64,000 nucleotides of DNA from Takakia lepidozioides (lineage: Eukaryota > Streptophyta > Takakiopsida > Takakiales > Takakiaceae). The notes beneath the pieces were generated by a model, which did not search any database, was not told the origin of the DNA, and worked only from the letters and a program-made list of their open reading frames with translations. Made by a program: the position numbers and the translations under genes. Where the stretch lies: NCBI GenBank assembly GCA_030704615.1, contig CM060733.1, positions 16,304,001 to 16,368,000 of the forward strand, in the 5' to 3' direction. Each line of letters begins with the position of its first letter. Position 1 is the first letter of the stretch. Below are positions 11,201-22,235 of the stretch, piece by piece.

Positions 11201-12490
11201 CAATTGGCAAGAACATAGGCCCATTTGAGTACCTGAACGTCCGGAAACTTGAACAACAAGTGCAGATCTGTTGGGGGCAAGACCACAACCCCTTAAGAAT
11301 ATTCAGAGCTCAGGAGGCCACCATAACTTGATCACACTAGTTTTTAGGAATGTTTCAAGCCATAGCACACCACAACTAGAGCAATTGGCAATGAGATAGG
11401 CCTATCTGAGTACGTGAACGCCCGGATACTTCAACAACAAGTGCAGATCTGTTGGGGGCCAGACCACAACCCCTTAAGAAAATTCAGAGCTCAAGAAGCC
11501 ACCATACCTTGATCACACTAGTTGTTAGAAATGTTTCAAGCCATAGCACATCACAACTGGAGAAATTGCCAATGAGATAGGCCCATCTGAGTACCCGAAT
11601 GTCCAGAAACTTGAACAACAAATTTGTTGGCGGCCAAACCACAACCCCTTAATGAGATTCAGAGCTCTAGAGGCCACCATACCTTGATCACACTAGTTGT
11701 TAGAAATGTTTCAAGCCATAGCCCACCACAATTGGAGCAATTGGCAAGAAGAGAGGCCCATCTGAGTACCTGAACGTCCGGATACTTGAATAACAAGTGC
11801 AGATCTGTTGGGGGCCAGACCACAACCCCTTAAGAAAATTCAGAGCTCAGAAGGCCACCATACCTTGATCACACTAGTTGTTAGAAATGTTTCAAGCCAT
11901 AGCACACCACAACTGGAGCAATTGCCAAAGAGATAGGCCCATCTGAGTACCTGAACGTCTAGAAACTTGAATAACAACTGCAGATTTGTTGGGGGCCAGA
12001 CCACAACCCCTTAATAAGATTCAGAGCTCTAGAGCCCACCATACCTTGATCACACTAGTTATTAGAAATGTTTCAAGCCATAGCACGCCACAATTGGAGC
12101 AATTGACAAGAAGAGAGGCCCATTTGAGTACTTGAACGTCCGAAAACTTGATCAACAAGTGTAGATCTGTTGGGGGCCAGACCACAACCCCTTAAGAAAT
12201 TCCAGAGCTCAGGAGGCCACCATATCTTGATCACACTAGTTTTTAGAAATGTTTCAAGCCATAGCACACCACAACTGGAGCAATTGCCAAGGAGATAGGC
12301 CTATCTGAGTACCTGAACGTCCGGAAACTTGAACAACAAGTGCAGATTTGTTGGGGGCCAGACCACAACCCCTTGAAAATCTTTATGGCTCTGAAGGCTA
12401 GCATATCTTCATCACCCTACTTGCTACAAATCCACCAAGCCATAGCACACCCAAATTGGAAAAATTGGCATGCAGATAGGGCACAACATA
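11201..12490. repeat. 181-bp satellite array, about 7 units (copy A)
   Basis: Landmark TTGATCACACTAG recurs at a spacing of about 181 bp (one interval near 175), ending near 11,340, 11,521, 11,696, 11,877, 12,058 and 12,239. A diverged last unit near 12,370-12,490 merges into the tail of the PPR pseudogene. Copy B has about 11 units. The unit length is not a multiple of three and contains stops, so it is not coding. Confidence 0.9.
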
Positions 12491-12756
12491 AATGAATGTG
12501 ACTCGGTCTGGCTTCACCCCCTGCTGATGTGCATTTGCTCACAGGTCTCCAAAGCCTCCATCCCCCATATCCATGATGTGCATGTCCTGCAATCATAGCA
12601 CTCCAGAACACCACATCTTGTTTGCCCATTAAACACTTCATTTGCATCCACAGTGTTCCCACATTTGGCATACATATCAACAAGGGTATTGTTCAGAATG
12701 ACATCTGGTACTATTCCAGCCTTGACGATGTCACCATGGACCTCTTTTTCCTTCAT
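12417..12756 (-). pseudogene. PPR-protein gene fragment (copy A)
   Basis: Minus-strand frames give pentatricopeptide-repeat signatures: KEVHGDIVKAGIVPDV, NTLVDMYAKCG and EVFNGQ, then after frameshifts VFWSAMIAGHAHHGYG and LSACQFF. PPR proteins bind organellar RNA, and this style (LVDMYAKCG) is typical of land-plant PLS-class proteins. Only two to three motifs survive, in different frames, with no start, so it is a relic. The same relic is at 60,202-60,541. Its 3' part is the apparent source of the adjacent 181-bp satellite. Confidence 0.8.
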
Positions 12757-13904
12757 GAATATATAAATGGCTGAGGCCTAGAATACAACTTCCTGGCAAT
12801 GGTGCCCATAAAGAGCCAGCAACAGAAGACCCAAGCCTGGAGCGACCTACTGCAACAAAAGCATGAGAAATGAAGAGGGTGGGAGCGAGATTGATGGAGA
12901 GTTGGAGAGCGCTTGGGCGTGGACTAAGGAGAAGCAGACAATGTGAAAGAAAGATGGGGTAGAGAGGAGGGTGGAGAGGACGATATTATGAAAAAACTAG
13001 GAAGCTGTTGAGCTTCAACCCTCCCCGCATCAATTGCGCGCATGTCTCCAAAGCTGTTAAGCTCAACCCTCCCCGCATCGCTTGAGCGCAAGTGGTCTCC
13101 AAATCTTCCATCTCGGACCCTAGCTATGCACGTGCAAATCATCCCACGACATAAACAAAGAAAACGACCAAGTCCAAGACTCATCGTTCAACACACAACC
13201 CCGCAACCCTAAATCCATTTTGAATGATTTTGAACTTTTATTGGATAGTACACTTTTTGTTACCCCAGTGGTTTGGTGCTCAAATCCTGCTACGTCATTT
13301 TTATATGTGGTACGGTATGTGAATTTCACTTTATTGTAATGAGTACAATGTTAACTTTTATATGACGTGGTAGTAGAAATCGATAAAGGCAGGCCAAAAT
13401 GAACTAATGAATATGACCAAATTTAAATTATGTAATGTATGTTTGGCCATATCCGGGTCATATGAAACCTGTTTGACGTAGTTTTTAGGGGGATAGCTTC
13501 AGGGCTTACAATGCTACCCACCTACACCTCATTTTTGGGCTCTTACAAAAAGTCTATAGATTTTTCCAAAGTATATTAGATTATCTATTTTTAAAAATAA
13601 AAAATAAAAGAAAACACCTATGAGCTACAGCTCACAAATCAGGCTTATCTACGAGATGTGACATATAAAAAATTGAATGAAATATAAACAAATGTTGTCA
13701 AGCCTTGTAGTGAGTTCAATTATTTGGAAATTTTATATTTTTGGAACTGGCTTAACTTATTTTCATTCTAAAATTCATCGTTGAAGTTTGGACATTGGAG
13801 AAAATAAAATTTTTGATGGTCTACGGGCACCCTCTACCTTATCAGATCAGCCCATACCTAGGTCATTAGATGGTGCCACGGCTCTAAGTGGAGAAGAGCT
13901 GGCT
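12757..13904. other. Non-coding duplicated DNA (copy A)
   Basis: No convincing gene. There is a short direct repeat near 13,010-13,090 (CAACCCTCCCCGCATC twice) and AT-rich DNA from about 13,330. The same content lies at 60,542-61,690 in copy B. Confidence 0.5.
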
Positions 13905-14930
13905 ATGTTGGATACCATATTTCAAGCTAGTTTCGTATGACCAAACATTGTTCCAGTTGAGGAAAGTGCTTCAGAGAATGGATACTGTGATTCAGATTCA
14001 GAATAAAGTTGATTGTTTGGAACCATTTGTTCAATAGCATCATCCTACAATGATTTGGACACTTGTATATTTTTTAAAGTCTGCCATAGGTGCACAAACC
14101 ACTTAAACATTTTCATGTACCACCACAAGAGTGGTACCAGTCACTGAGGTGTCTTTAACCACTCATTATGTACCACTATCCAAATGGTACTAATCACTGA
14201 GGTGTCTTTAACCACATAACATTCTAGAACTAACATGAGAGACTGAAGACCTGGCTATGTTGGCTACCTACATTCAAACGGCATTTGTACAACCAACCGC
14301 TATTCCAGTTGAGGAAAGTGATTCAGAGGGTGACGAATATGTTTCAGATTCAAAAAGTTTATTGTTGGAACCATTTGTTCAATAGCATCATCCTACAATG
14401 GTCTGGACACTTGTCTGTTTTTCAAAGTCTGTCACAGGTGCACAAACCACTTACAGTTTTTCATGTATCACCACAAAAGTGGTACCAATCACTGTTGTGT
14501 AGGCAACCACTCATGAGCGACCACTAGTATAGTGGTTCCAATTACTGCAGTGTCTTTCCCACCCCACACTCTACCACTGTCAAAGTGGTACAAATCAATG
14601 AGGTGTCTTTAATCACTCAAGATCAACGTGCACTGTCCCCGTCCACGTGGAATATTATATTTATTAATTAGAATATATTTCCAAATCATAAATCATAAAT
14701 AAAATTTGAATTATTACACGTGGAGTAGCAAGTGGTTTCAACCACTTCCCATCACTGAGGTGTCTATAACCACTCACAATGACCACTGCACCCGCCCACG
14801 TGGAATATTATATTTGTTAATTAAAATATATTACCAAATAATAAATAATAATAATAAACACATTATTACACATGGACTACTGAGTGGTTGAAACCACTTC
14901 CAACCACTGTCTGTGATGCCACCATGGCAT
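13905..14930. repeat. Complex direct repeats, largely specific to copy A
   Basis: A block of about 205 bp beginning CTGGCTATGTTGG (13,905) is repeated at about 14,251, each followed by runs of a roughly 60-bp motif containing CACTGAGGTGTCTTTAACCA up to about 14,780. Copy B keeps the first block but lacks everything equivalent to about 14,108-15,221, so B has a deletion of about 1.1 kb or A an expansion plus more of the copia fragment. Confidence 0.65.
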
Positions 14931-14939
14931 TTCATCAGG

Positions 14940-16132
14940 ATTAACCACTGGCAAGTGCCGACGTTCGTCTGAGCAGCACGCTGCGAGGAAAAGAGACTTG
15001 TGCCAAGGTGTGGCACAAAAAGAACGTCGTTGAGGACAGCGTCCTCGTGACTGCCATCGCCAAGATCGACGCGGATGTTGATATTCCCGACGCCAAGAAC
15101 TTCAAGAATGATGCCACTAACCCCTTCAACTGTGTGGTGCTCGGAGGTGATGTCTTCGTAGGAGCAAAAGAAATCCCTCGTGTTTGTCATGTGCCCGGTA
15201 CAACCACTATCGACAAACCAAGAGTATGGGTCAACATTGGTTGAGTGCGCCATATAAGCTCGAGGCTGAGGCAGTTGGGCATCTCCTATGGTGGGGTTCG
15301 GGAGCAAGCCACCAGCGTCATCACCCTCTGGACATTCACGGGACCAGTGACCCAGCTTCTTACACTTCCAGCAGGGTGTAACCTTCTTCTGCTCAGCAAT
15401 AAGCCGGCGCCGCTCTTGGCGTTGCTCGTACGTCAACTGTGGCTGGTTGCCATTACTAGCGGTTGTGTTACTGGTGGATCCCTTGCTAAACGAAGCGACA
15501 TAGGCAGAGGAGACCTTAGACTCTAACTGTGCGGATTCTTGCTCTTCGGCACTGAGCAGTCTGGACTCTTGACGAATGAGACGAATGGTGAGATTACTGA
15601 GGGTGGCGTCATCAACGTTGTCCCATGAAGAAAGAAAATTGACATACTCGGGAGGAAGGTTAGCAATAATCTTGGCGATGAGACTATCGTTAGTGACGGT
15701 ATTGTCGCCCATGTTGACAAGCTGAGACTTAATGATTTTGAGTTTGCCAAGAAAAGATACTATAGTGTCGCCGCTATCCATCTTACACTTGTAGAAACGT
15801 TGCTGTACATGGTGCACAGACTCGTGGGTTTGCTGATCATGGAGTAGTTTTAGCTCATCCCAAATAGCCTTTGAGGTGGTGCAGTCCATGAGGACTTCGA
15901 GAATACTCTCATCGACTGCTTTACAGAGCAGGGAGGTACATTGATTGTCCTTCTGGATCCAATCGCGCTGGGCTTCGCCAGCATCAGGTTTAGGGACGGT
16001 GCCATCAACAATGCCCATCAGATCCTGGCCAAGGAGTATGTCACGGATCTGAAACTTCCACAGATGGAAGTTCATTCCATTATAGAGCTTGACGTTCCAC
16101 AACTCGGCGGTGGTATCTATAGTGCACTATGA
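14940..16132 (-). pseudogene. Ty1/copia gag-protease fragment (copy A)
   Basis: A long minus-strand frame encodes a copia-type Gag (NGMNFHLWKFQIRDIL near the N terminus, a UBN2-like Gag domain), a CCHC zinc knuckle (CWKCKKLGHWSREC) and the start of a retropepsin (WFVDSGCTGHM). Gag packages element RNA; the protease matures the polyprotein. Homology stops near 14,940, before integrase and reverse transcriptase, so this is a truncated relic. The start codon seen in copy B (ATG near 62,775) is ATA here. No flanking long terminal repeats were identified. Confidence 0.85.
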
Positions 16133-16643
16133 CGTATTGGACTATTACTTTGGTAAACGTGTTGTAGACACAACAAAAAATAGGACACGTACTGTGAACA
16201 CAGTACTTCACGCGTGGGGTATACTGGAAGGAATAAAGGGCCATTTTCTTGAGCTAATGCGCTACAGGATGCGTGTCTGTGGGCCCATAACCTATTGTAG
16301 TCTCAAGAAAAGATCAACATACAAAGTGAAAAAGACACAAGCAGGGATTGACACAGGCAAACGCCTACGAGACAAGAGTAAAGATAAGGCCCTGATTCTC
16401 TTGATTAAAGTACACGAGCAGTACAGAAAAGCTCAAGCTGACACTGACACAGCTCACACGCTTGATACTACGGTTCTTGGAGCAAAGCAAACAGCACACA
16501 CGCCAAGCTAGAGAGAGAGAGAGTTAAAAGGGGGGAAAACGGGGAATATACACCCAGACGGCCAGGGAGGGAAAAGCCAGATCATGATGGTCGGCACATG
16601 GGTTTAAAAGGGGCCTACGTGGTGATGTACAAAGGTTTGCATT

Positions 16644-16960
16644 CTATATAGCGGAGCTGGACATTCCAGCTGTACAGTTACCTCTCACGTAATGACTACA
16701 ACACAATGTACTCAGATTTGGTTGTGCTTCTCGACGTACAAGGTGCTTCTGGCTGAGCCGTGTTACATGGCCGTTGTTGAGGAACAAAACAACTCCACTG
16801 TATGACTTCCGATCATCGATATCAGCCGCATAGTCAGAGTCACAGTACGCAGTCAAGACATGTGGATACAGTACACAAAAGGATACGCAAAGCGAGACTC
16901 TGTGTATCGCTCGATCTCCCATCTGCGTTCAACTTCAACTTATAGATCTCTTTTCAGCTG
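16644..16960 (-). pseudogene. Ty1/copia RNase H fragment (copy A)
   Basis: A minus-strand frame contains LTAYCDSDYAADIDDRKSYS followed by GVVLFLNNG, the start of a copia RNase H domain, and then decays. It lies upstream of the gag fragment in the same orientation, so the order is not that of an intact element and indicates rearrangement or two elements. Compared with B (63,300-63,660), A lacks about 82 bp near 16,787. Confidence 0.75.
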
Positions 16961-17059
16961 ATACGTTTCCGACCTGGGGGTAATGGCTGCAATTCTCATG
17001 TATCGTTTTCAAGCATAAACTCAATCTCTGCATTCATTGTTTGCTTCCACGTACTGAAG

Positions 17060-18117
17060 CAATCTCTAACATGCGGATGTGTACGAATGGTGCATGACAA
17101 GTGCATGACAAACTGGATACATGTGTTCGTTTGCATAATTTGCGTCTATTTGCAAATGCTCATCACGTGTGTAAGTCCTATGATAACATTCACCAAGTTC
17201 ATTTGGGTGACATTGACAGCACTATCATGAGACCTGAAGTAGTCCAATTGCTTAAATTACAAACCTTTGATCACTTACTATCCTCAATTACAAGGTTGGA
17301 ACTTGCGTGTACAGATGGTCGATGGAATCAACAAGATGTTGGCTCCTTTTCTCAGTGGCTTTGGCATGCATTGTCTTATCACGAGCCTGAAAAATAGCTA
17401 CGTTTAACTCTTATATCTCCCACAGATCGGCCTCATCTGTTAATTGAACTTGGAGTCATGGAGACGGCTTGTGTTGTGATTGGGTTGATGGGGGGTTGCT
17501 TGTAGAGTCACTGGGTCAAGATAGGGGTGACCTGGTGGGATATGAAGTACATTGTGCATTGTCACTGGAACCTCTTTTTTGTGCACTGTGGTTGTAGGGA
17601 AACATCCAAGTTTTGCCATCATGGCAAATTTTAGGAGCATATTCATCTTCACCATATCTTTGGCTCTTCTCATTCAAGTTTATAGCATCTTCAAGTATGA
17701 GCCCTTATATGCGGTATCCACCTATATTGTCAATTTTTTGCTGTCACAACAAATCATCATATTCCTAATTGCTATTAGTGAGAATGGACCAGACAAACAT
17801 ATAAAGGCTCATCTATATATTCCAAGTCTTATTACAAAAAATCCGAATCTCTATAGGTTATTTACCATAAAAAGTTACCACATTTCATTAAAAAAAAAGG
17901 CGTCATGGATTTTTTTTTTCGTAAGATTCATAACAATATTAAAAAAAAAATGACTTACCCAAAATGTGCTTTGAGGGATGAAGAATCTAGAATGAAAACA
18001 TTCAATCAAAAGTATTAAGTTAAACAATATTGACGTCCTATTTTGAGCCTCTAAAATAGCTATGTTCGTAAAGTCATGTATGAAATGAAATTATTTGAAA
18101 TAACAAAATTACCTTCC
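17060..18117. other. Intergenic DNA, no recognised gene
   Basis: A/B homology ends at 17,059. Two short plus-strand frames (17,101-17,397 and 17,552-17,953) show no family signature; the second is hydrophobic. I see no RNA gene or repeat here. Confidence 0.5.
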
Positions 18118-18121
18118 TTAA

Positions 18122-18897
18122 CCCCTAAAGGACGACGCGACTCTTTTTGCCACGCTCCAGTTTGATAGTGGATGGAAGTGAACCCTAAAGATAAATTGTG
18201 GATGTCAGAGAGGAGCACGTGTGGGAATTTACAGTGCCAATAAATCATAAAGGCTATGCTCCCTAGAATTTTTCAAAGTGCCAAGGGGTCAGAAAATCCA
18301 GTGTTAAAGCACCATTGACCTGCCTACGTGGCAGCCAAATGGGCAATCTTCGAAATAACATCTAGGGCTGAAAATTTATCATAATCCCAAATTTTTTGGA
18401 CAGGGCACATTGAAATGTTACTGGGCACTTACTTACCAGAGGAATTGGAAAACATATATCATCTCATGGGTGTAATTGTGAAAGAAGCCAAAACAAGACA
18501 ATTTACCACCCCAGATTTCACATACAAAGCAGCCTATCTGAATTTTTGGAATTTTGGTCTGATTTTTGTGGGAGGCAGTGGTTTAGGTGCCATATAATTA
18601 GATTATGGAGGGCCTTTGTCTAGGAAAATTCAACTCGATATTGTAATATTATGGTCAAACAATTTGCATGCAATTTTTGAATACACTTACAAATTGGGGC
18701 ATATTATTTTGTTATAATCTCCCAAATGTAATGGTCAATTTGCCTACATTTTTTACAGGACGTGAACATAGTAGATATGCACATAAGTATAAGGTTCATC
18801 CCCCTGGATGATTGGGGGTAAGAAGTTACACCCCCATCCATAAGTGTATATACTCTTTTTTAGTGGGCCCACCAAAAAATAGCTCGTCCTTTAAGGG
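18122..18897. mobile_element. Non-autonomous piggyBac-like element, 776 bp
   Basis: The ends are CCCCTAAAGGACGA (18,122-18,135) and the inverse of CCCTTAAAGGACGA (18,884-18,897), a 14-bp TIR with one mismatch. TTAA lies directly outside both ends (18,118-18,121 and 18,898-18,901), the hallmark of piggyBac target duplication. No transposase frame is inside. Its TIR shares only CCCYTAAA with the larger element 38 bp away, so it belongs to another family and would need a transposase in trans. Confidence 0.72.
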
Positions 18898-19886
18898 TTA
18901 AACATGTTAGTTTATGTTAGATGAAGGGTGGATAGAAGTTTAACCCTTAAACGCCCAGAAGCCCGGTTTGGGCCTTTGAAATCAGGAAATTTGCAATAAC
19001 TTCACAGGATCTTAGCCATTTTTTTTGAGTTTTGGATATGTTATGCCCAGCCACCTGGGCTAATCTGAACCGTTGGGCGATTTTCCCTGATCAAGGTTAG
19101 GGTTCCGGAATTGCTGCGAGAGTGGCGGGGGGTCAGCTCCCGCCATTTTGCTTCTCTCTCCCAAACACTGTGCTCTGGGTCCCGCGCTTTCTGAGTTCCT
19201 CGCGCGAGTTGGAGGGTGCTTGCAGGTGGCCGTTTGGATTCCTTGCAGGTTGCCGTTGCGTTTCCTTGCTCTTGTCTCCTTCTATAACTGAAGCTCCCGC
19301 CGTCGCTGCATTAGGAAGCTCTTAGCATTCAAGGCGTTGTTGGCTCATTGCGGCTAGTATGACACCTCTCTTCTATTGCCTGTCATCAAGCTTTGTTTCT
19401 TCATGTATATTGTAGATGCGAGCTTCTTCTTGCATTGAAGGCTTTGCTTCATTCCTGTAGGCTTGCAGGCAGAGGAACTTAGGGAGACAAGTTGCCAAGA
19501 TTCCCTGTTGTCATTGAAGGAGAAAGAAGGCCCGTTACTGGTGACTATATAGGAGAGGAAACATGGGTTCTGCAGACATGCCTCCAGCAGCTCCTGTGCA
19601 TTTGCTAGAAGAGTCTCTTGTTATTGGCAATTAGGCTCGCGCTTTGGGCGCCTCTCCAGAGCAAGTCGCCCAATTGATTGGGTGTTTGAATGAGGATTAT
19701 CTTATGTGCTTGAAGAGGCCCAAGCGGGTGAAGTGGCCCGCATTTCCAAAACCAGCCAATTTTCGGTACTATTTCGTCGTCAGGCTGCGGAGATTCTCGG
19801 GTGGGTTGATCGTAAAGAGGAAGGTGATCCACATGGCTTTTCTCCTGAGGTAAATGAGTGTTTGAGGCTATCTGTGTGGCCTGATT

Positions 19887-22049
19887 TTGATGGATCCTCA
19901 TCTGCCACCAACGATGAGACTGAAGGTAGTAGCAAGGTCCAGAGGTAAGAACGATTATGGGCATGTGAGACTTGATGACATTGCGAGTTCAATTTCTGGT
20001 TTTGATTCGGGTCTTGCATATTCTCTGCGTAGTTCTCAAGTTGCTAGAGATGTTGCAGGTCATAGCCAATCTTGGGAAGATCTAGGGGTGCTGGGATCCA
20101 CTGTAAAGGTTGCAATGAACCATTTGTACCTGCCTAACATGGCTTCTTCTTCCAACGTCCAAGAATTTGGTTATGGTACTGTCGTGGACAAGTCGTGGGA
20201 CATTGTGAGTGCGTCTGATACATATGTTGTCTCCTTCTTTGCTGGGCTTGGGGTGCATACCGTGCCCTCTCATGTTTGCCTTCCTGTGGACCTTGACGAG
20301 CCTATGCCAGTTACAGTAAGTGCCATGCTTGGTTTGGATGATGTTGTTGAGAACACGGTAGGGTCTGAATCTGAGACAGAATGTGACTCGGACTCTGACT
20401 ATGATCCGGTAGAGGAAGAGAGAGGTAATCCAGATGCTGGTCAGGATCCAGACTTGTGGGATTACTGTGTGGACACTGGAAATGCGGCCCATGAGCTCGG
20501 GCTTTATGATTTGGCTGAATCTTGGCGTGAATGGCCACCGAAAGATAAATTCGCAGATGACATGTGGAATTCACAGTGCACAGAGCTGCCTCAGGTAACG
20601 TGGAGTGGGGGGGAGACGGATCATAAGGTGCCTTTGGATGATAGTGCTCTCCCTGTAGATTTTTTCAATTTGTTCTGGCCGGCACCTGTGATGCGGAAAA
20701 TCTGCAGAATGACAAACCTGTATGCCCAGACCTTATATAGAAGGGGGCAAATGAAGGGGGGAGAGTGGTGGTATCCTGTGAGTGTTGTGGAATTGAAGGC
20801 GTGGTTGGGAGTTCATATTCTCATGGGAATCAAGAGATTGCCCAACACAAGATGTTACTGGAAATGTAACAATGAGTTCTTCAAGTGTCCTTCCATTATG
20901 CGCATCATGAGTCGCAATAGATGGGAAGCAATTTTGAGGTGTTTGCACCTAGTGGACAACCGGTTAGTGGAGGTGGATAAATCAGCCCCTGCTTATGATA
21001 AAATCGCAAAGACCCGTTGGTTGTTAGACCAGCAAAATGACTTGTATGCTCGCTACTGGCAACCCGATCAAAACCTGTGTGTGGATGAGATGATGGTGAA
21101 GTACAAAGGTAAGTACTCTAACCTGCAGCAGTATATGAGCAAAAAACCAGTGAAATGGGGTATAAAGTGGTGGTGCTTGGCTGGTGCCAAAAGCCGATAT
21201 GTTCACAAGATGGAGGTGTACCTTGGCCGTGATGATGCAATTGATTTGACACACGGGCAGGGATATTCTGTTGTAACCAGACTGCTGGCTGGTTTTGAGG
21301 GGAAATGGCACATAGTGACCATGGATAATTTCTTTACTAGTCCTATTCTTTTCTATGACTTGGCTGTCCAGAATATCTATGCTACTGGTACTGTGAAGAC
21401 AACTCGGGTGGGATTCCCTTCATGTCTTGATTTTGGAAAGAGAGGAGAGAGAAGCACTATGCAGTACCGCATGCATAGATCTAACAAATTGGTGGCACTG
21501 TCTTGGTTTGACAACAAACCAGTCACATTGTTGAGCACTGCTTGCAGCCCTGTGGGGGCAGATTGCTTCATTGAGCGGTGGCACAACGGTGCTCGCCGCA
21601 TGGTCCCCACTTCCCCCATTGTGAAGCACTATCAAGAACACATGAGGGGGGTTGATGTGCAGGATCAATTGAGGGGCTACTACAATGTGCAAACGCGTGA
21701 TTACAAGTGGTGGCACTGCTTGTTCTTTCATAGCATTGACACATCGCTGGTGAATTCTTATTTGTTGTATCTGGCTTGGATGAAAGAGAAGGACAGGAAG
21801 CCGCGGTCTCATGCGCTCTTCAACATTCAAGTGGCCAATGGGTTGATTGTCGGGTGGGTTGCTCCCATGAGAACTGTCTTGGAAGGGGCTTCTGTTCCAA
21901 ACCCGGGAGCACTTCACTTCTCCCAAAAAAGTGCTAGGAGAAGGAAGTGTGTCGAGTGTGGTGCCCGACAAAGGTTTTTTTGTGCCTTGTGTGGAGATGT
22001 TAGCATCTGTTTGGGGACCTGCTTTGTGAAACGTCACAGCCTGGTTTGA
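19887..22049 (+). CDS. piggyBac transposase
   Basis: A 720-codon open frame. After an acidic N-terminal third, a DDE_Tnp_1_7-type core starts near residue 255. The three expected aspartates are visible in CVDEMMVKYKGKY, VTMDNFFTSP and GVDVQDQLRGYY. The C-terminal Cys/His-rich domain (CVECGARQRFFCALCG, then C and H) fits the end-binding domain of the family. The protein should excise and insert the element at TTAA. The annotated ATG overlaps a possible splice donor (CAGAG before GTAAGA near 19,946), and an upstream reading region (19,563-19,946) contains a TAG near 19,632 and a frame change, so the true N terminus may be spliced or damaged. The catalytic core has no break. Confidence 0.9.
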   Translation: MMDPHLPPTMRLKVVARSRGKNDYGHVRLDDIASSISGFDSGLAYSLRSSQVARDVAGHSQSWEDLGVLGSTVKVAMNHLYLPNMASSSNVQEFGYGTVVDKSWDIVSASDTYVVSFFAGLGVHTVPSHVCLPVDLDEPMPVTVSAMLGLDDVVENTVGSESETECDSDSDYDPVEEERGNPDAGQDPDLWDYCVDTGNAAHELGLYDLAESWREWPPKDKFADDMWNSQCTELPQVTWSGGETDHKVPLDDSALPVDFFNLFWPAPVMRKICRMTNLYAQTLYRRGQMKGGEWWYPVSVVELKAWLGVHILMGIKRLPNTRCYWKCNNEFFKCPSIMRIMSRNRWEAILRCLHLVDNRLVEVDKSAPAYDKIAKTRWLLDQQNDLYARYWQPDQNLCVDEMMVKYKGKYSNLQQYMSKKPVKWGIKWWCLAGAKSRYVHKMEVYLGRDDAIDLTHGQGYSVVTRLLAGFEGKWHIVTMDNFFTSPILFYDLAVQNIYATGTVKTTRVGFPSCLDFGKRGERSTMQYRMHRSNKLVALSWFDNKPVTLLSTACSPVGADCFIERWHNGARRMVPTSPIVKHYQEHMRGVDVQDQLRGYYNVQTRDYKWWHCLFFHSIDTSLVNSYLLYLAWMKEKDRKPRSHALFNIQVANGLIVGWVAPMRTVLEGASVPNPGALHFSQKSARRRKCVECGARQRFFCALCGDVSICLGTCFVKRHSLV

Positions 22050-22114
22050 GACAATGTCAGTTGGAATTCATGGCTAGAATTCATGGCAATGTGAGTTCAT
22101 GGCTGCAAAGAGGT

Positions 22115-22235
22115 GGTAGATTGCTTTAGTGGTTAGTCCCCTTGCCAAGTGGGGGTGCACACAAGGGGGGGATCCTCCCCCTTGTGTTCATGTGTGAGCT
22201 GCCAGTTGGGGCAGCTTAGTGGGTTCAAACCCTAC
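22115..22235 (+). other. tRNA-like promoter boxes inside the piggyBac element
   Basis: A-box-like GCTTTAGTGGTTAG (22,123-22,136) and B-box-like GGGTTCAAACCC (22,221-22,232) lie about 90 bp apart, farther than in a normal tRNA gene. A G/C hairpin (CACAAGGGGG with its inverse) lies between them. It may be a tRNA-derived SINE remnant. No complete cloverleaf can be drawn. Confidence 0.3.

Noticed and set aside
11201-12490. 181-bp array as PPR coding repeats
   Set aside because: The period is not 105 bp or a multiple of three and the units contain stops; it is a satellite derived from PPR sequence.
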